Notes: generated by a model from the sequence alone, not told the origin. A stretch of DNA of 64,000 nt from an uncultured Psychrobacillus sp. (GCA_934234185.1 CAKQHO010000005.1:1-64000); one strand, 5' to 3'. Positions 14,900 through 24,726 are shown, counted from the stretch's first letter. A program made the numbers and translations.

Positions 14900-16710
14900 G
14901 CTATTCTTCCTTTTCTTCTATTACTGGAAATCATAACTCCTCTATTCAGCCTAGTACACAAGCTGCTATGAAGGAAGGACAAGTTGTTCATGGGACCATT
15001 AAGCAACTATTTCCTAACCAAATGGCAGAGGTGCAAATAGGTGGGCAGAGAGTAGTGGCAAAGCTAGAAGCACCGTTGAAAGCTGGTGATGCTCACTTTT
15101 TTCAAGTAACGAAAGGAGCCCCCGAGGTTCAATTAAAGGTTGTAACTGGTCCGCTTGGGAGTGGCCACACACCTGCTCAGCAGGCACAGCAGCTGCTTCA
15201 AGCGATGAATATGAATAAGTCGGTAGAGTTACAGGCGATTACGCAATTTTTTCTAAAAGAGCAATTACCTATTTCTAAAGAATTATTATTACAGGCGGAG
15301 CAGCTACTAAAACAATTACCACCGGGAACTACTATGAAGGCGGCCCTAGAAGCAATCCAAAAGATGATAGATATTAAAGTACCCCTTACTTCTGAAATGT
15401 TTCTTACTGTTTTAAGCGGCAAGTCAACTCAAGGTATGCTATCCTTGGTCCATCAGTTCAAGGACAGCTTACAGCAAGAAAGCACATTGCCTACTATACG
15501 TAAAAACAATATATTAGAAAGTCTACAAAAGTTAGAGGAGCCATTCCGTTTGCCACAGGCTGGGGCTCTTTTAGGGAAGCAAATTTCCACACTCCTTGAC
15601 TCAAAGGCAACCTTAAATACCCAATTACCAATTTTGCAAGCTTTAAAGGAAGCTTCCGTTCTACCTCCTCATTCGACTATCAGCTCCTTGGTAGAAATAA
15701 GCCAGGCGATGAAAGGGACTGCTGGAGAGCTGGTTAGCAAATTTCTACAAACGAACGACGTTGTCCCGCTTAAAAACTGGATACAGGAGCAACCTCTGTT
15801 AAGCACTGCGCAAAAAGAGGAGTTATGGAATGTTATTCAGCGTATAAATAGTCCAAAAACTCTTCAAGATACCTTATTAAGAGTGTTTTCAGAGCAAAGC
15901 CAGCAAGCAATCTTCATGAAAGATAGTCTTGGCTTTACCCCAAGGGAGCACCTCTTAAGCCTATTAGGTAAAGGGGAAGCGAGAGAAGGAATGCAACAAG
16001 CATTAACACAATTAACGCAGCTAGGAAAGACAGCCCCCTTTATCAGCATGAGTCAGGCAGCAGAGGAATTAGTAGTTAATCAATTAGATGGCAAAGCAAT
16101 GGAACACGCCATGAAAGAGGTATTGCGTTCTCTTGGCTTTAGCTATGAAGGAAGATTATCCGAGGCTCGTGAGGATGTAAGGCAGGTCTCTAATCAGCTC
16201 AAGCCCCAACTAGTAGAAATACTCCAGCATTCACAGATATCCTCGTCATTTAGGGATGCAGCAGAGTCTTTATTGGGTAGGATGAATGGTCTCCAACTAT
16301 TATCTGGAGAGAATGGTGCACAGCATCAGCTCTTAATGCAAGTTCCACTCGAATTGTTTGGGAAAAAATTGGATGCCACATTGGAGTGGAATGGCAGAAT
16401 GAAGGAAGATGGGAAAATAGATGCTGATTTTGCTCGCATCCTCTTCTATTTACAATTAGATTCACTTGCTGAAACTGTAGTGGATATGCAGGTTCAAAAT
16501 AGAGTGGTATCCATTACTTTATTCAATGAGCATCAGTATCTTCAAAATATGGTAAATGAATTAAAGGATCATTTGAAAAAGGGGCTGGCAAGTGTTGATT
16601 ACAAGCTTTCCGGTGTCTTCGTGAAAAACTTTAAAGAACAGCAGCTGTCTTCCAAGTGGAAGCAAAAGTCGCAGGAGATAGTGGCTCAGGGAGTAGATAT
16701 ACGGGTATGA
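14896..16710 (+). CDS. ylqG: YlqG-like protein with FliK-type C-terminal region
   Basis: 604 residues, rich in Gln and Leu, with long predicted helices and no membrane segment. The last 130 residues (FYLQLDSLAETVVDMQV, VVSITLFNEHQYLQN, LKDHLKKGLASVDYKLSG) follow the pattern of the flagellar hook-length control C-domain seen in fliK at 35324. It starts at ATGA overlapping rnhB and ends at ATGA overlapping ylqH. I infer a FliK-like partner for the FlhB-like ylqH; the similarity is weak and a structural search would be needed. The function is unknown. Confidence 0.7.
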   Translation: MSYSSFSSITGNHNSSIQPSTQAAMKEGQVVHGTIKQLFPNQMAEVQIGGQRVVAKLEAPLKAGDAHFFQVTKGAPEVQLKVVTGPLGSGHTPAQQAQQLLQAMNMNKSVELQAITQFFLKEQLPISKELLLQAEQLLKQLPPGTTMKAALEAIQKMIDIKVPLTSEMFLTVLSGKSTQGMLSLVHQFKDSLQQESTLPTIRKNNILESLQKLEEPFRLPQAGALLGKQISTLLDSKATLNTQLPILQALKEASVLPPHSTISSLVEISQAMKGTAGELVSKFLQTNDVVPLKNWIQEQPLLSTAQKEELWNVIQRINSPKTLQDTLLRVFSEQSQQAIFMKDSLGFTPREHLLSLLGKGEAREGMQQALTQLTQLGKTAPFISMSQAAEELVVNQLDGKAMEHAMKEVLRSLGFSYEGRLSEAREDVRQVSNQLKPQLVEILQHSQISSSFRDAAESLLGRMNGLQLLSGENGAQHQLLMQVPLELFGKKLDATLEWNGRMKEDGKIDADFARILFYLQLDSLAETVVDMQVQNRVVSITLFNEHQYLQNMVNELKDHLKKGLASVDYKLSGVFVKNFKEQQLSSKWKQKSQEIVAQGVDIRV

Positions 16711-16982
16711 ATGAGGAAAAACACCAAAGAAAAGAAGCTATTGCGCTCACTTATAAGCCAGGGCTAGATGCACCTACTGTGATAGCAAAGGGAAAAGGAA
16801 AAATTGCTGATAATATCTTAGCGAAAGCAAATGAGCATGATATCCCCATTCAAGAGGATGCTAGCTTAGTGGAACTATTGGGGAAGCTGGATATCAATCA
16901 GTCTATACCAGAAGAGCTATACCTAGCAGTAGCAGAGGTTTTTGCTTTTATTTACAAAATCGATAAGAGAATTCCTAAATAA
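16707..16982 (+). CDS. ylqH: Stand-alone FlhB C-terminal domain protein (FlhX/YlqH)
   Basis: 91 residues. It aligns to the C-terminal cytoplasmic part of the FlhB encoded at 44049, starting just after that protein's NPTH cleavage site: EAIALTYKPGLDAPTVIAKG versus FAIALKYDDASMDAPIVIAKG (one residue over), and AVAEVFAFIYKID versus AVAEVLAYVYRIK. The NPTH motif itself is absent. FlhX proteins in other bacteria can substitute for the cleaved FlhB tail. The start is ATG 16707 overlapping the ylqG stop; an upstream in-frame TTG at 16656 is less likely. Confidence 0.88.
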   Translation: MNEEKHQRKEAIALTYKPGLDAPTVIAKGKGKIADNILAKANEHDIPIQEDASLVELLGKLDINQSIPEELYLAVAEVFAFIYKIDKRIPK

Positions 16983-17113
16983 CCAAAATACGGCACAATG
17001 TCCGAATATTCTTTGATTTGTATAATTATCATACTTTTGTGGACAAGTTGTGACAGCTTTATTACAATAATAAAGGTAGTAAATATGTTTGACATTTGAT
17101 GGGAGGATGTAAA

Positions 17114-18274
17114 ATGAATATCCATGAATATCAAGGAAAACAACTCCTTAGACAATATGGGGTGGCAGTTTCGAACGGAATTGTTGCTTTCTCACCTGAA
17201 GAGGCAGTAAAAGCAGCGAAAGAGTTAGGAACTGATGTAATTGTTGTCAAGGCTCAAATCCATGCAGGTGGCCGTGGTAAGGCTGGTGGAGTTAAAATTG
17301 CGAAAACGTTAGATGAAGTACGTGAGTATGCAAAGGAACTTTTAGGGAAAGTTCTAGTAACTCATCAAACGGGTCCTGAAGGAAAAGAAGTAAAACGCTT
17401 ACTTATTGAAGAAGGAAGCGATATTAAAAAGGAATATTATGTAGGTCTAGTATTAGACCGTGCAACTTCTCGTGTAACATTAATGGGCTCTGAAGAGGGT
17501 GGAATGGACATCGAGGAAGTAGCAGCTAATACTCCTGATCGTATTTTCTATGAGGAAATCGACCCGGTTGTTGGCTTAACAGGATTCCAAGCACGCCGTA
17601 TGGCCTTCAATATGAATATTCCTGCCAAGCTTGTAAACAAGGCAGCTATATTCATGTTAGGACTATACCAGGTATACAAAGAAAAAGATGCGTCAATCGT
17701 TGAAATCAATCCACTAGTTGTAACAGGGGATGACAACGTATTGGCATTAGATGCAAAATTTAACTTCGATAGCAATGCTCTTTACCGTCATAAAGACATT
17801 TTAGAGTTACGTGACTATGATGAAGAAGATCCAAAAGAAATCGAAGCTTCTAAATATGATTTAAGCTATATCTCTTTAGACGGAAATATCGGCTGTATGG
17901 TTAATGGTGCAGGTCTTGCGATGGCAACGATGGATACAATTAGCTATTATGGCGGTTCTCCCGCAAACTTCCTTGACGTTGGGGGCGGTGCTACAGCTGA
18001 GAAAGTAACAGAAGCGTTTAAAATTATCTTAGCTGATCCAAACGTAAAAGGTATCTTCGTAAATATCTTCGGTGGAATTATGAAGTGTGACGTAATCGCA
18101 GAGGGTGTTATCATCGCTGCGAAAGAAGTAGGACTTCAAGTACCATTGGTAGTGCGTTTAGAAGGAACTAACGTGGATTTAGGGAAGAAATTATTGAATG
18201 AATCCGGATTAAACATTAATGCAGCAGATTCAATGGCAGACGGTGCACAAAAAATCGTTAATCTTGTAGGATAA
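17114..18274 (+). CDS. sucC: Succinyl-CoA ligase, ADP-forming, beta subunit
   Basis: 386 residues. With SucD it converts succinyl-CoA to succinate and makes ATP in the TCA cycle. N-terminal MNIHEYQGKQLLRQYGV and the ATP-grasp fold (VVKAQIHAGGRGKAGGVK) are present, then the C-terminal CoA-ligase domain with FLDVGGGATAEKV and NIFGGIMKCDVIAEG. ATG 17114 is preferred over 17096 because GGGAGG lies 8 bases upstream. The 130-base gap before it holds a TATAAT at 17022-17027 but no convincing full promoter. Confidence 0.97.
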   Translation: MNIHEYQGKQLLRQYGVAVSNGIVAFSPEEAVKAAKELGTDVIVVKAQIHAGGRGKAGGVKIAKTLDEVREYAKELLGKVLVTHQTGPEGKEVKRLLIEEGSDIKKEYYVGLVLDRATSRVTLMGSEEGGMDIEEVAANTPDRIFYEEIDPVVGLTGFQARRMAFNMNIPAKLVNKAAIFMLGLYQVYKEKDASIVEINPLVVTGDDNVLALDAKFNFDSNALYRHKDILELRDYDEEDPKEIEASKYDLSYISLDGNIGCMVNGAGLAMATMDTISYYGGSPANFLDVGGGATAEKVTEAFKIILADPNVKGIFVNIFGGIMKCDVIAEGVIIAAKEVGLQVPLVVRLEGTNVDLGKKLLNESGLNINAADSMADGAQKIVNLVG

Positions 18275-18292
18275 GAAAGGCAGGGACATAGA

Positions 18293-19195
18293 ATGAGCGT
18301 ATATATTAATAAAGATACTAAAGTAATTGTTCAAGGAATTACGGGCTCAACTGCTCTTTTCCATACAAAACAAATGCTTGAATATGGTACAAAAATTGTA
18401 GCTGGGGTTACTCCTGGAAAAGGCGGTACAGAAGTAGAAGGCGTACCTGTATTCAATACAGTAGCTGATGCAGTGAAAGCAACAGGTGCAAATGTATCTG
18501 TAATTTACGTACCAGCACCATTTGCTGCAGATGCAATTCTAGAAGCTGTAGATGCTGAGCTAGATATGGCTATTTGTATCACTGAGCATATTCCTGTATT
18601 AGACATGGTAAATGTTAAACGATACATGGAAGGCAAGAAAACACGTTTAGTGGGACCAAACTGCCCAGGTGTAATCACTGCTGACGAATGTAAAATTGGT
18701 ATTATGCCAGGATATATTCATACAAAAGGACATGTAGGAGTAGTTTCTCGTTCTGGTACGTTAACATATGAAGCGGTTCATCAATTAACACAAGCTGGAA
18801 TTGGTCAGACTACTGCTGTAGGTATTGGCGGAGACCCAGTAAACGGCACAAACTTCATCGACGTTCTAAAAGAATTCAATGAGGATGAAGACACTTATGC
18901 GGTAGTAATGATTGGAGAAATCGGTGGTACTGCAGAAGAAGAAGCTGCTGAATGGATTAAAGCAAACATGAAAAAACCTGTTGTTGGATTCATTGGTGGA
19001 CAAACTGCACCTCCTGGAAAACGTATGGGTCACGCTGGAGCAATCATATCTGGTGGACAAGGTACAGCTGAAGGGAAAATCTCAGCAATGAAGGAAGCTG
19101 GCATGAAAGTTGCTGAAACTCCTTCTGTTATTGGTGAAACATTAATCGAGGCAATCAAAGAAGCGGGTATTTACGACGCTTGTAAAACACATTAA
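18293..19195 (+). CDS. sucD: Succinyl-CoA ligase, alpha subunit
   Basis: 300 residues. CoA-binding Rossmann domain at the N-terminus (VQGITGSTALFHTKQM, GVTPGKGGTEVEGVPVF) and the phospho-histidine loop with GKRMGHAGAIISGG (catalytic His within it). It follows sucC by 18 bases with GAAAGGCAGG, forming a two-gene operon. The hairpin at 19262 probably ends it. Confidence 0.97.
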   Translation: MSVYINKDTKVIVQGITGSTALFHTKQMLEYGTKIVAGVTPGKGGTEVEGVPVFNTVADAVKATGANVSVIYVPAPFAADAILEAVDAELDMAICITEHIPVLDMVNVKRYMEGKKTRLVGPNCPGVITADECKIGIMPGYIHTKGHVGVVSRSGTLTYEAVHQLTQAGIGQTTAVGIGGDPVNGTNFIDVLKEFNEDEDTYAVVMIGEIGGTAEEEAAEWIKANMKKPVVGFIGGQTAPPGKRMGHAGAIISGGQGTAEGKISAMKEAGMKVAETPSVIGETLIEAIKEAGIYDACKTH

Positions 19196-19256
19196 TAATC
19201 ATTGAGAGTTATTGTACGGCTAGTGCCATGTAGATGTGACTAAGCACAAGCAATAT

Positions 19257-19300
19257 AAAAAGGGTGTCCCGAAAGTAACTACTTTTTGGACACCCATTTT
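19257..19300 (+). repeat. Hairpin repeat, copy 2 (after sucD), likely terminator
   Basis: GGGTGTCC (19262-19269) pairs with GGACACCC (19288-19295); the inner AAAGT/ACTTT matches copy 1 at 13966. Flanks are AAAAA on the left and ATTTTA on the right, so it could terminate in both directions, more strongly on the minus strand. Confidence 0.75.
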
Positions 19301-19339
19301 ACAAATAACGAACACTTTAACCATTATGGGAGGAATTCA

Positions 19340-20239
19340 ATGGAAGAATCGAAGTTTTATAGTCATTTGCTCGCCCTGCATTATATATTCCCAGCACCAC
19401 TTCAGCAATTATTCCCTCTAATTAAAAACACCGCTAACCTTTCCAATATGCATGAAGTTACCCCAAAAACTATCTCAGAAAACTGTAACGTAACTTATAA
19501 AAAAGCGACTAATATATGTACTCTATGGAAGGAATATAAACATGGCAATCTTCATGAAATTTATGAACAAAATCAAATTATCCCCATTCTCTTTACAGAT
19601 TCGAGATATCCGAAAAGCCTCTTGCATTTGTATGATCCTCCAGCTGTATTATACGCAAAAGGAAAAATAGAGCTTTTAAATAACAATAAGAAAATCGCTA
19701 TAATCGGTTCTCGCAAAGCAACTGACTACACAGCTAAGAGTATAGAACAAATTCTTCCTCCATTAATAAAGGAAGACTATGTCATTGTTAGCGGACTAGC
19801 TAAAGGGGCAGATACAATGGCTCATCAAATTACTATTCTCCAAAAGGGGAAAACTATTGCAGTCTTAGGTTCAGGCTTTAATCATATATATCCAAAAGAG
19901 AATGGCAAGTTATTAGAGAAAATGTCGAGCCAGCAGTTGGTGATAACAGAATATCCCCCATATATGTCCCCTAAAAAGTGGAATTTCCCTAAAAGAAACC
20001 GAATAATTAGTGGTTTGTCGGAAGGTGTCGTTATTACAGAGGCAGAAGTTAAAAGTGGTACAGTTTCCACGATGGAGCATGCACTAGAGCATGGAAAAGA
20101 AATTTTTGCAATCCCTGGACCTATATTTTCTCCTCTATCCTTAGGACCAAACCAGCTGATTCTAGAGGGGGCTAGACCTATTTGGGATGGTCAGCAAATA
20201 CTAGAAGAATTACAAAATAGAAAAGAAAAAAATAGATAG
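19340..20239 (+). CDS. dprA: DNA-processing protein DprA
   Basis: 299 residues. Loads RecA on incoming single-stranded DNA during natural transformation. The Rossmann-like DprA core has IAIIGSRKATDYT, VSGLAKGADTMAH, AVLGSGFNHIYPKEN, FPKRNRIISGLSEGVVITEA and a C-terminal GPNQLILEGA. The start ATG 19340 follows GGGAGG; the in-frame TTG at 19286 sits inside the hairpin repeat. The gene looks more A/T-rich, with many AAA and ATA codons, than its neighbours. Confidence 0.95.
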   Translation: MEESKFYSHLLALHYIFPAPLQQLFPLIKNTANLSNMHEVTPKTISENCNVTYKKATNICTLWKEYKHGNLHEIYEQNQIIPILFTDSRYPKSLLHLYDPPAVLYAKGKIELLNNNKKIAIIGSRKATDYTAKSIEQILPPLIKEDYVIVSGLAKGADTMAHQITILQKGKTIAVLGSGFNHIYPKENGKLLEKMSSQQLVITEYPPYMSPKKWNFPKRNRIISGLSEGVVITEAEVKSGTVSTMEHALEHGKEIFAIPGPIFSPLSLGPNQLILEGARPIWDGQQILEELQNRKEKNR

Positions 20240-20252
20240 CAAATGAAAAGTC

Positions 20253-20281
20253 TTGCATTTCTCAGAAAACTGTTATACATT
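20253..20281 (+). promoter_or_regulatory. Sigma-A promoter of topA
   Basis: TTGCAT (20253-20258), 17 bases, TACATT (20276-20281), about 60 bases before topA. A TAAGGAGG site precedes the start. Confidence 0.7.
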
Positions 20282-20340
20282 TTGCAACAGGTATTTGTTT
20301 TGAGTAAGAAGCGAGTTACCTTCTATAAGGAGGCACATCT

Positions 20341-22416
20341 ATGTCGGATTATTTAGTAATAGTGGAATCGCCAGCAAAGGCAAAAACAATAGAAAGATAT
20401 CTTGGCAAAAAGTACAAGGTGAAGGCATCTATCGGTCATATTATAGACTTGCCTAAAAGCCAAATGGCCGTAGACGTTGAAAATAACTACGAACCGAGAT
20501 ATATAACCATTCGAGGAAAAGGTCCTATTCTACAAGATTTAAAAAGTGCTGCTAAAAAAGCAAAAAAAGTATATCTAGCAGCCGATCCCGACAGAGAGGG
20601 AGAGGCAATTGCTTGGCATTTAGCAAAGGCTTTGAATGTGGATTTAGAGTCAGATTGTCGAGTGGTATTTAATGAAATTACAAAAGACGCTATCTTAGAA
20701 TCATTTAAACAGCCAAGACCTATCGATATGGATTTAGTCGATGCACAGCAGGCGAGAAGAATACTTGACCGCCTTGTTGGATATAACATTAGTCCGATTT
20801 TATGGAAGAAAGTGAAAAAGGGTCTTTCAGCTGGACGTGTACAATCCGTTGCATTGCGTTTGATCATTGATCGAGAGAGAGAAATTGAACGATTTATTCC
20901 AGAAGAATATTGGTCTATAGAAGGAAAGTTTGAAAAAAACAAGAAATCCTTTAGTGCAATGTTCTATGGCAAAGAAAAAGAAAAAGCAACTCTTTCAAAC
21001 GAGGATGAAGTGAAGGCAATCCTGAATGTAATGAAAGGAAATAGCTTTGAGGTTACAAACGTAGTAAAAAAAGAAAGAAAGCGTAATCCTGCTCCTTCCT
21101 TTACAACCTCCTCATTACAACAAGAGGCAGCAAGAAAGTTAAACTTTAGAGCAAGGAAGACGATGATGCTTGCTCAGCAGCTATATGAAGGAATAGACCT
21201 AGGAAAAAAAGAAGGAACCGTCGGGTTAATCACCTATATGCGTACGGATTCTACAAGGATTTCGGAAACTGCAAAAGCAGATGCGGAAAGCTTTATCCAA
21301 AGTCAATATGGTCAAGAGTTTGTTACAGCAAAGAAAAATGATAAGCAGTCTAAAAATGCTCAGGATGCTCATGAAGCGGTAAGACCGACTAGCGTAACAA
21401 GAACCCCTGATTCATTGAAAAGCATTCTCTCAAGGGATTTATATAGACTTTATAAGCTAATTTGGGAGCGCTTTATAGCTAGTCAAATGGCATCCGCGAC
21501 ATTAGATACGGTTGCAGTAGATTTAAAAAATGGAGATGCTATTTTTAGAGCAAATGGATCTCAAGTGAAATTTCCCGGCTTTATGAAGGTGTATGTAGAA
21601 GGAACCGACGACCAAACGGATGATAAGGATAAGTTACTTCCGAAGCTGGAGGTCGGTGACAAGGTAGATGCGCTAGAAATAGATCCGAAGCAGCATTTCA
21701 CACAGCCACCACCAAGATATTCTGAGGCTAGGCTAGTAAAAACCCTTGAAGAGCTAGGCATAGGTAGACCATCTACTTACGCTCCTACACTGGATACTAT
21801 TCAAAAAAGAGGATATGTGACGCTAGAAACAAAGCGCTTTATTCCGACGGAGCTTGGAACCATTATCCACGAGCTGGTCTCGGAGTTCTTTCCAAATATA
21901 TTGAACATCGAGTTTACAGCGCAAATGGAAAGAGATTTAGATAGTGTGGAGGAAGGACTTGTTCCTTGGAAGGAAGTTATCGATGGCTTCTATAAGGACT
22001 TTGAAAAGCATGTGAAGCATGCCGATGCCGCAATGGAAAAAATCGAAATCAAGGATGAGCCAACGGGAGAGGACTGTGAGCACTGTGGTTCTCCAATGGT
22101 TTATAAGCTTGGAAGATATGGGAAATTCATGGCCTGCAGTAACTTCCCAGATTGCCGAAATACGAAAGCAATCGTCAAAGAAATTGGGGTAACTTGTCCT
22201 ACATGTAAAGAAGGGCAAATTGTAGAGAGAAAAAGTAAGACAAAGCGTGTTTTTTACGGTTGCAATCGATATCCGGAATGTGATTTTGTTTCGTGGGATA
22301 AGCCTATCAGCAGACCATGTCCTAAGTGTAACGAAATGCTCGTAGAGAAAAAGCTGAAAAAAGGAATACAAATACAATGTGTTGCGTGTGATTATAAAGA
22401 AGACCCGCAAAGTTAA
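20341..22416 (+). CDS. topA: DNA topoisomerase I
   Basis: 691 residues, same as B. subtilis TopA. Relaxes negative supercoils by a type IA mechanism. N-terminal TOPRIM domain (VIVESPAKAKTIERYLG, ADPDREGEAIAWHL), catalytic Tyr299 in ITYMRTDSTR, then three C-terminal four-cysteine zinc motifs beginning near residues 578, 620 and 661 (CEHCGSP, CPTCKEG, CPKCNEM). Intact. Confidence 0.98.
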   Translation: MSDYLVIVESPAKAKTIERYLGKKYKVKASIGHIIDLPKSQMAVDVENNYEPRYITIRGKGPILQDLKSAAKKAKKVYLAADPDREGEAIAWHLAKALNVDLESDCRVVFNEITKDAILESFKQPRPIDMDLVDAQQARRILDRLVGYNISPILWKKVKKGLSAGRVQSVALRLIIDREREIERFIPEEYWSIEGKFEKNKKSFSAMFYGKEKEKATLSNEDEVKAILNVMKGNSFEVTNVVKKERKRNPAPSFTTSSLQQEAARKLNFRARKTMMLAQQLYEGIDLGKKEGTVGLITYMRTDSTRISETAKADAESFIQSQYGQEFVTAKKNDKQSKNAQDAHEAVRPTSVTRTPDSLKSILSRDLYRLYKLIWERFIASQMASATLDTVAVDLKNGDAIFRANGSQVKFPGFMKVYVEGTDDQTDDKDKLLPKLEVGDKVDALEIDPKQHFTQPPPRYSEARLVKTLEELGIGRPSTYAPTLDTIQKRGYVTLETKRFIPTELGTIIHELVSEFFPNILNIEFTAQMERDLDSVEEGLVPWKEVIDGFYKDFEKHVKHADAAMEKIEIKDEPTGEDCEHCGSPMVYKLGRYGKFMACSNFPDCRNTKAIVKEIGVTCPTCKEGQIVERKSKTKRVFYGCNRYPECDFVSWDKPISRPCPKCNEMLVEKKLKKGIQIQCVACDYKEDPQS

Positions 22417-22433
22417 GAAAGAAGGATTAGAAT

Positions 22434-23744
22434 ATGACTGAAATAGTAAACGTTATTGGTGCTGGTTTGGCTGGAAGCGAGGCTGCATGGCAAATAGCAA
22501 ACAGAGGTGTAAAGGTTCGCCTTTATGAAATGCGCCCAGTTAAACAAACTCCAGCCCATCATACAGATAAATTTGCTGAATTGGTTTGTTCGAATTCACT
22601 TAGAGCAAATAATTTAACGAATGCAGTAGGAGTGATCAAAGAGGAGATGCGTATGCTGAACTCCTTGATCATCCAGTCTGCTGACAATAGCAGTGTTCCT
22701 GCTGGAGGTGCTTTAGCGGTAGATCGACACGATTTTGCGGGGCGTGTGACCGAATCGATTCGAAACCATCCGAACATTGAAATCGTCAATGAAGAGGTAA
22801 CAGAAATTCCGGATGGTATTACGGTTATTGCCACTGGACCTTTAACCTCACCAGCTCTAGCAGAAAAGGTGAAAGAAGTGACAGGGCAGGACTATCTATA
22901 TTTCTATGATGCTGCTGCACCTATTGTAGAAAAAGACAGCATCGACATGGATAAGGTTTATTTGAAGTCCCGCTATGATAAAGGGGAAGCTGCTTATCTG
23001 AACTGTCCAATGACGGAAGAGGAATTTAACCGATTTTATGATGCTTTAGTAGAGGCAGAGGTTGTACCTTTAAAGGAATTTGAAAAAGAGATTTATTTTG
23101 AAGGCTGTATGCCTGTAGAAGTAATGGCTGCACGTGGAAGAAAAACATTACTATTTGGACCGATGAAGCCAGTAGGTTTAGAGGATCCGAAAACAGGTAA
23201 AAGACCATATGCCGTAGTACAGCTGCGCCAGGATGATGCTGCAGGAACTCTTTATAATATTGTTGGCTTCCAAACTCATTTAAAATGGGGTCCACAAAAA
23301 GAGGTGCTGCAACTAATCCCTGGTTTAGAAAATGTAGAAATCGTTCGATATGGTGTTATGCATCGAAATACATTTATCAACTCTCCGTATGTTCTTAAGC
23401 CAACCTATCAGCTGAAGGAAAACCAACAAGTTTTCTTCGCTGGTCAAATGACTGGAGTAGAGGGATATGTTGAATCAGCAGGCAGTGGCTTACTTGCAGG
23501 GATAAATGCTGCAAAGCTTGCTAAAGGGGAAGAGCTAGTAGTGTTCCCAAGTGAAACAGCCTTAGGAAGCATGGCTAGATATATCACGGAAGCAAATCCA
23601 AAAAATTTCCAACCGATGAATATTAACTTTGGGTTGTTCCCAGAGCTTCAACCAAAAGTAAGAGATAAAAAAGAAAGAACGGAACAGCTTGCAAACAGAG
23701 CGCTTACAACAATTCGAAATTTTATGAAAAATACATCGATATAA
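22434..23744 (+). CDS. trmFO: Folate- and FAD-dependent tRNA U54 methyltransferase TrmFO
   Basis: 436 residues. Makes 5-methyluridine 54 in tRNA using methylene-tetrahydrofolate. FAD-binding motif VIGAGLAGSEAAWQIA near residues 6-21, the conserved LVCSNSLRANNLTNAVG, YLNCPMTEEEF, FEGCMPVEVMAARG and GQMTGVEGYVESAGSGLLAG. It lies 17 bases after topA, the usual topA-gid-codV order. Confidence 0.97.
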   Translation: MTEIVNVIGAGLAGSEAAWQIANRGVKVRLYEMRPVKQTPAHHTDKFAELVCSNSLRANNLTNAVGVIKEEMRMLNSLIIQSADNSSVPAGGALAVDRHDFAGRVTESIRNHPNIEIVNEEVTEIPDGITVIATGPLTSPALAEKVKEVTGQDYLYFYDAAAPIVEKDSIDMDKVYLKSRYDKGEAAYLNCPMTEEEFNRFYDALVEAEVVPLKEFEKEIYFEGCMPVEVMAARGRKTLLFGPMKPVGLEDPKTGKRPYAVVQLRQDDAAGTLYNIVGFQTHLKWGPQKEVLQLIPGLENVEIVRYGVMHRNTFINSPYVLKPTYQLKENQQVFFAGQMTGVEGYVESAGSGLLAGINAAKLAKGEELVVFPSETALGSMARYITEANPKNFQPMNINFGLFPELQPKVRDKKERTEQLANRALTTIRNFMKNTSI

Positions 23745-23752
23745 TTGATTTT

Positions 23753-23790
23753 GGCCTCTTAAAAGTTGTATACTTTGAGAGGCCTTTATA
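23753..23790 (+). terminator. Weak intrinsic terminator between trmFO and xerC
   Basis: GGCCTCT (23753-23759) pairs with AGAGGCC (23778-23784), with inner AAAGT/ACTTT, then TTTATATT. The T-run is short, so termination is probably partial. Confidence 0.6.
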
Positions 23791-23813
23791 TTGGCGGTAT
23801 GGGAGCTGTTACG

Positions 23814-24707
23814 ATGATTGGAATGGAAGAGCTACATTCTTTTATTACACATATACAATTAGAAAAAAACTATTCAAATTTAACCGTACAAGAATACAAA
23901 AAGGATATTGAGTATTTTTTAAGCTTTTTAGAGCAAGAGGGTGTAAACGAGTTAAATGACGTGGAATATATCCATGCAAGGCTTTTTATAACGAAGCTCT
24001 ATGATGAGCATCTTGCTAGAGCAAGTATCTCTAGAAAAATTTCTGCTATTCGTTCTTTTTTTAAATTTTTAAATAAAGAATATAATATTCGAGATGATGC
24101 ATTTCAATCTCTTTATCATCCTAAAAAGGAAGCGAGACTGCCTCAGTTTTTTTATGAGGAGGAGCTTACGATCCTATTTGAAAAAAATAGAGGAACTGAT
24201 TCCTTATCAATCAGAAATACAGCAATCCTTGAATTGTTGTATGCTACAGGAATTCGAGTTAGTGAGCTTATTTCAATAGAGTGTAAACATATAGATAGTA
24301 GCTATGGTGTTATTCGTGTGATGGGAAAGGGTAGAAAAGAAAGGTACATACCTGTGGGAGATTATGCGCTAGAGGCCGTGGAGGAATATATTTCTACTAG
24401 CAGACCTAAGCTAATGAAGAACACTAATCATTCCTTTTTATTTGTGAATAATAGAGGGAATCAACTCACAACAGATGGAGTAAGGTATATACTGAACAGC
24501 ATGATTAAAAAAGCTTCCCTACACAACACCATTTATCCTCATATGCTTCGTCATACCTTTGCAACGCATTTGCTTAATAATGGTGCAGATTTAAGAAGTG
24601 TGCAAGAATTGTTGGGTCACGCGCATTTATCCTCTACTCAGGTATATACGCATGTAACTAAAGAGCACTTACGAAAAACTTATATGAATGCCCATCCAAG
24701 GGCCTAA
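23814..24707 (+). CDS. xerC: Tyrosine recombinase XerC (CodV)
   Basis: 297 residues from ATG 23814. Resolves chromosome dimers at dif with XerD. N-terminal SAM-like DNA-binding domain, then the catalytic domain with R in YATGIRVSEL, K in GKGRKERYIP, HMLRHTFATHLL, GHAHLSSTQVY and the Tyr in YTHVTKEHLR. GGGAG at 23801-23805 sets the start; ATG 23823 is possible, and the longer frame from 23766 begins inside the preceding hairpin. It begins the codV-clpQ-clpY-codY group. Confidence 0.94.
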   Translation: MIGMEELHSFITHIQLEKNYSNLTVQEYKKDIEYFLSFLEQEGVNELNDVEYIHARLFITKLYDEHLARASISRKISAIRSFFKFLNKEYNIRDDAFQSLYHPKKEARLPQFFYEEELTILFEKNRGTDSLSIRNTAILELLYATGIRVSELISIECKHIDSSYGVIRVMGKGRKERYIPVGDYALEAVEEYISTSRPKLMKNTNHSFLFVNNRGNQLTTDGVRYILNSMIKKASLHNTIYPHMLRHTFATHLLNNGADLRSVQELLGHAHLSSTQVYTHVTKEHLRKTYMNAHPRA

Positions 24708-24726
24708 AAGCAGGAGGGATTAGATT

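Noticed and set aside
19286..19339. Longer dprA start at TTG 19286
   Set aside because: Begins inside the hairpin repeat; ATG 19340 has a proper GGGAGG site and the family N-terminus.
20487..20942. 151-codon minus-strand frame opposite topA
   Set aside because: Shadow of TOPRIM-coding sequence; a similar one at 21937-22410 mirrors the zinc-finger region.
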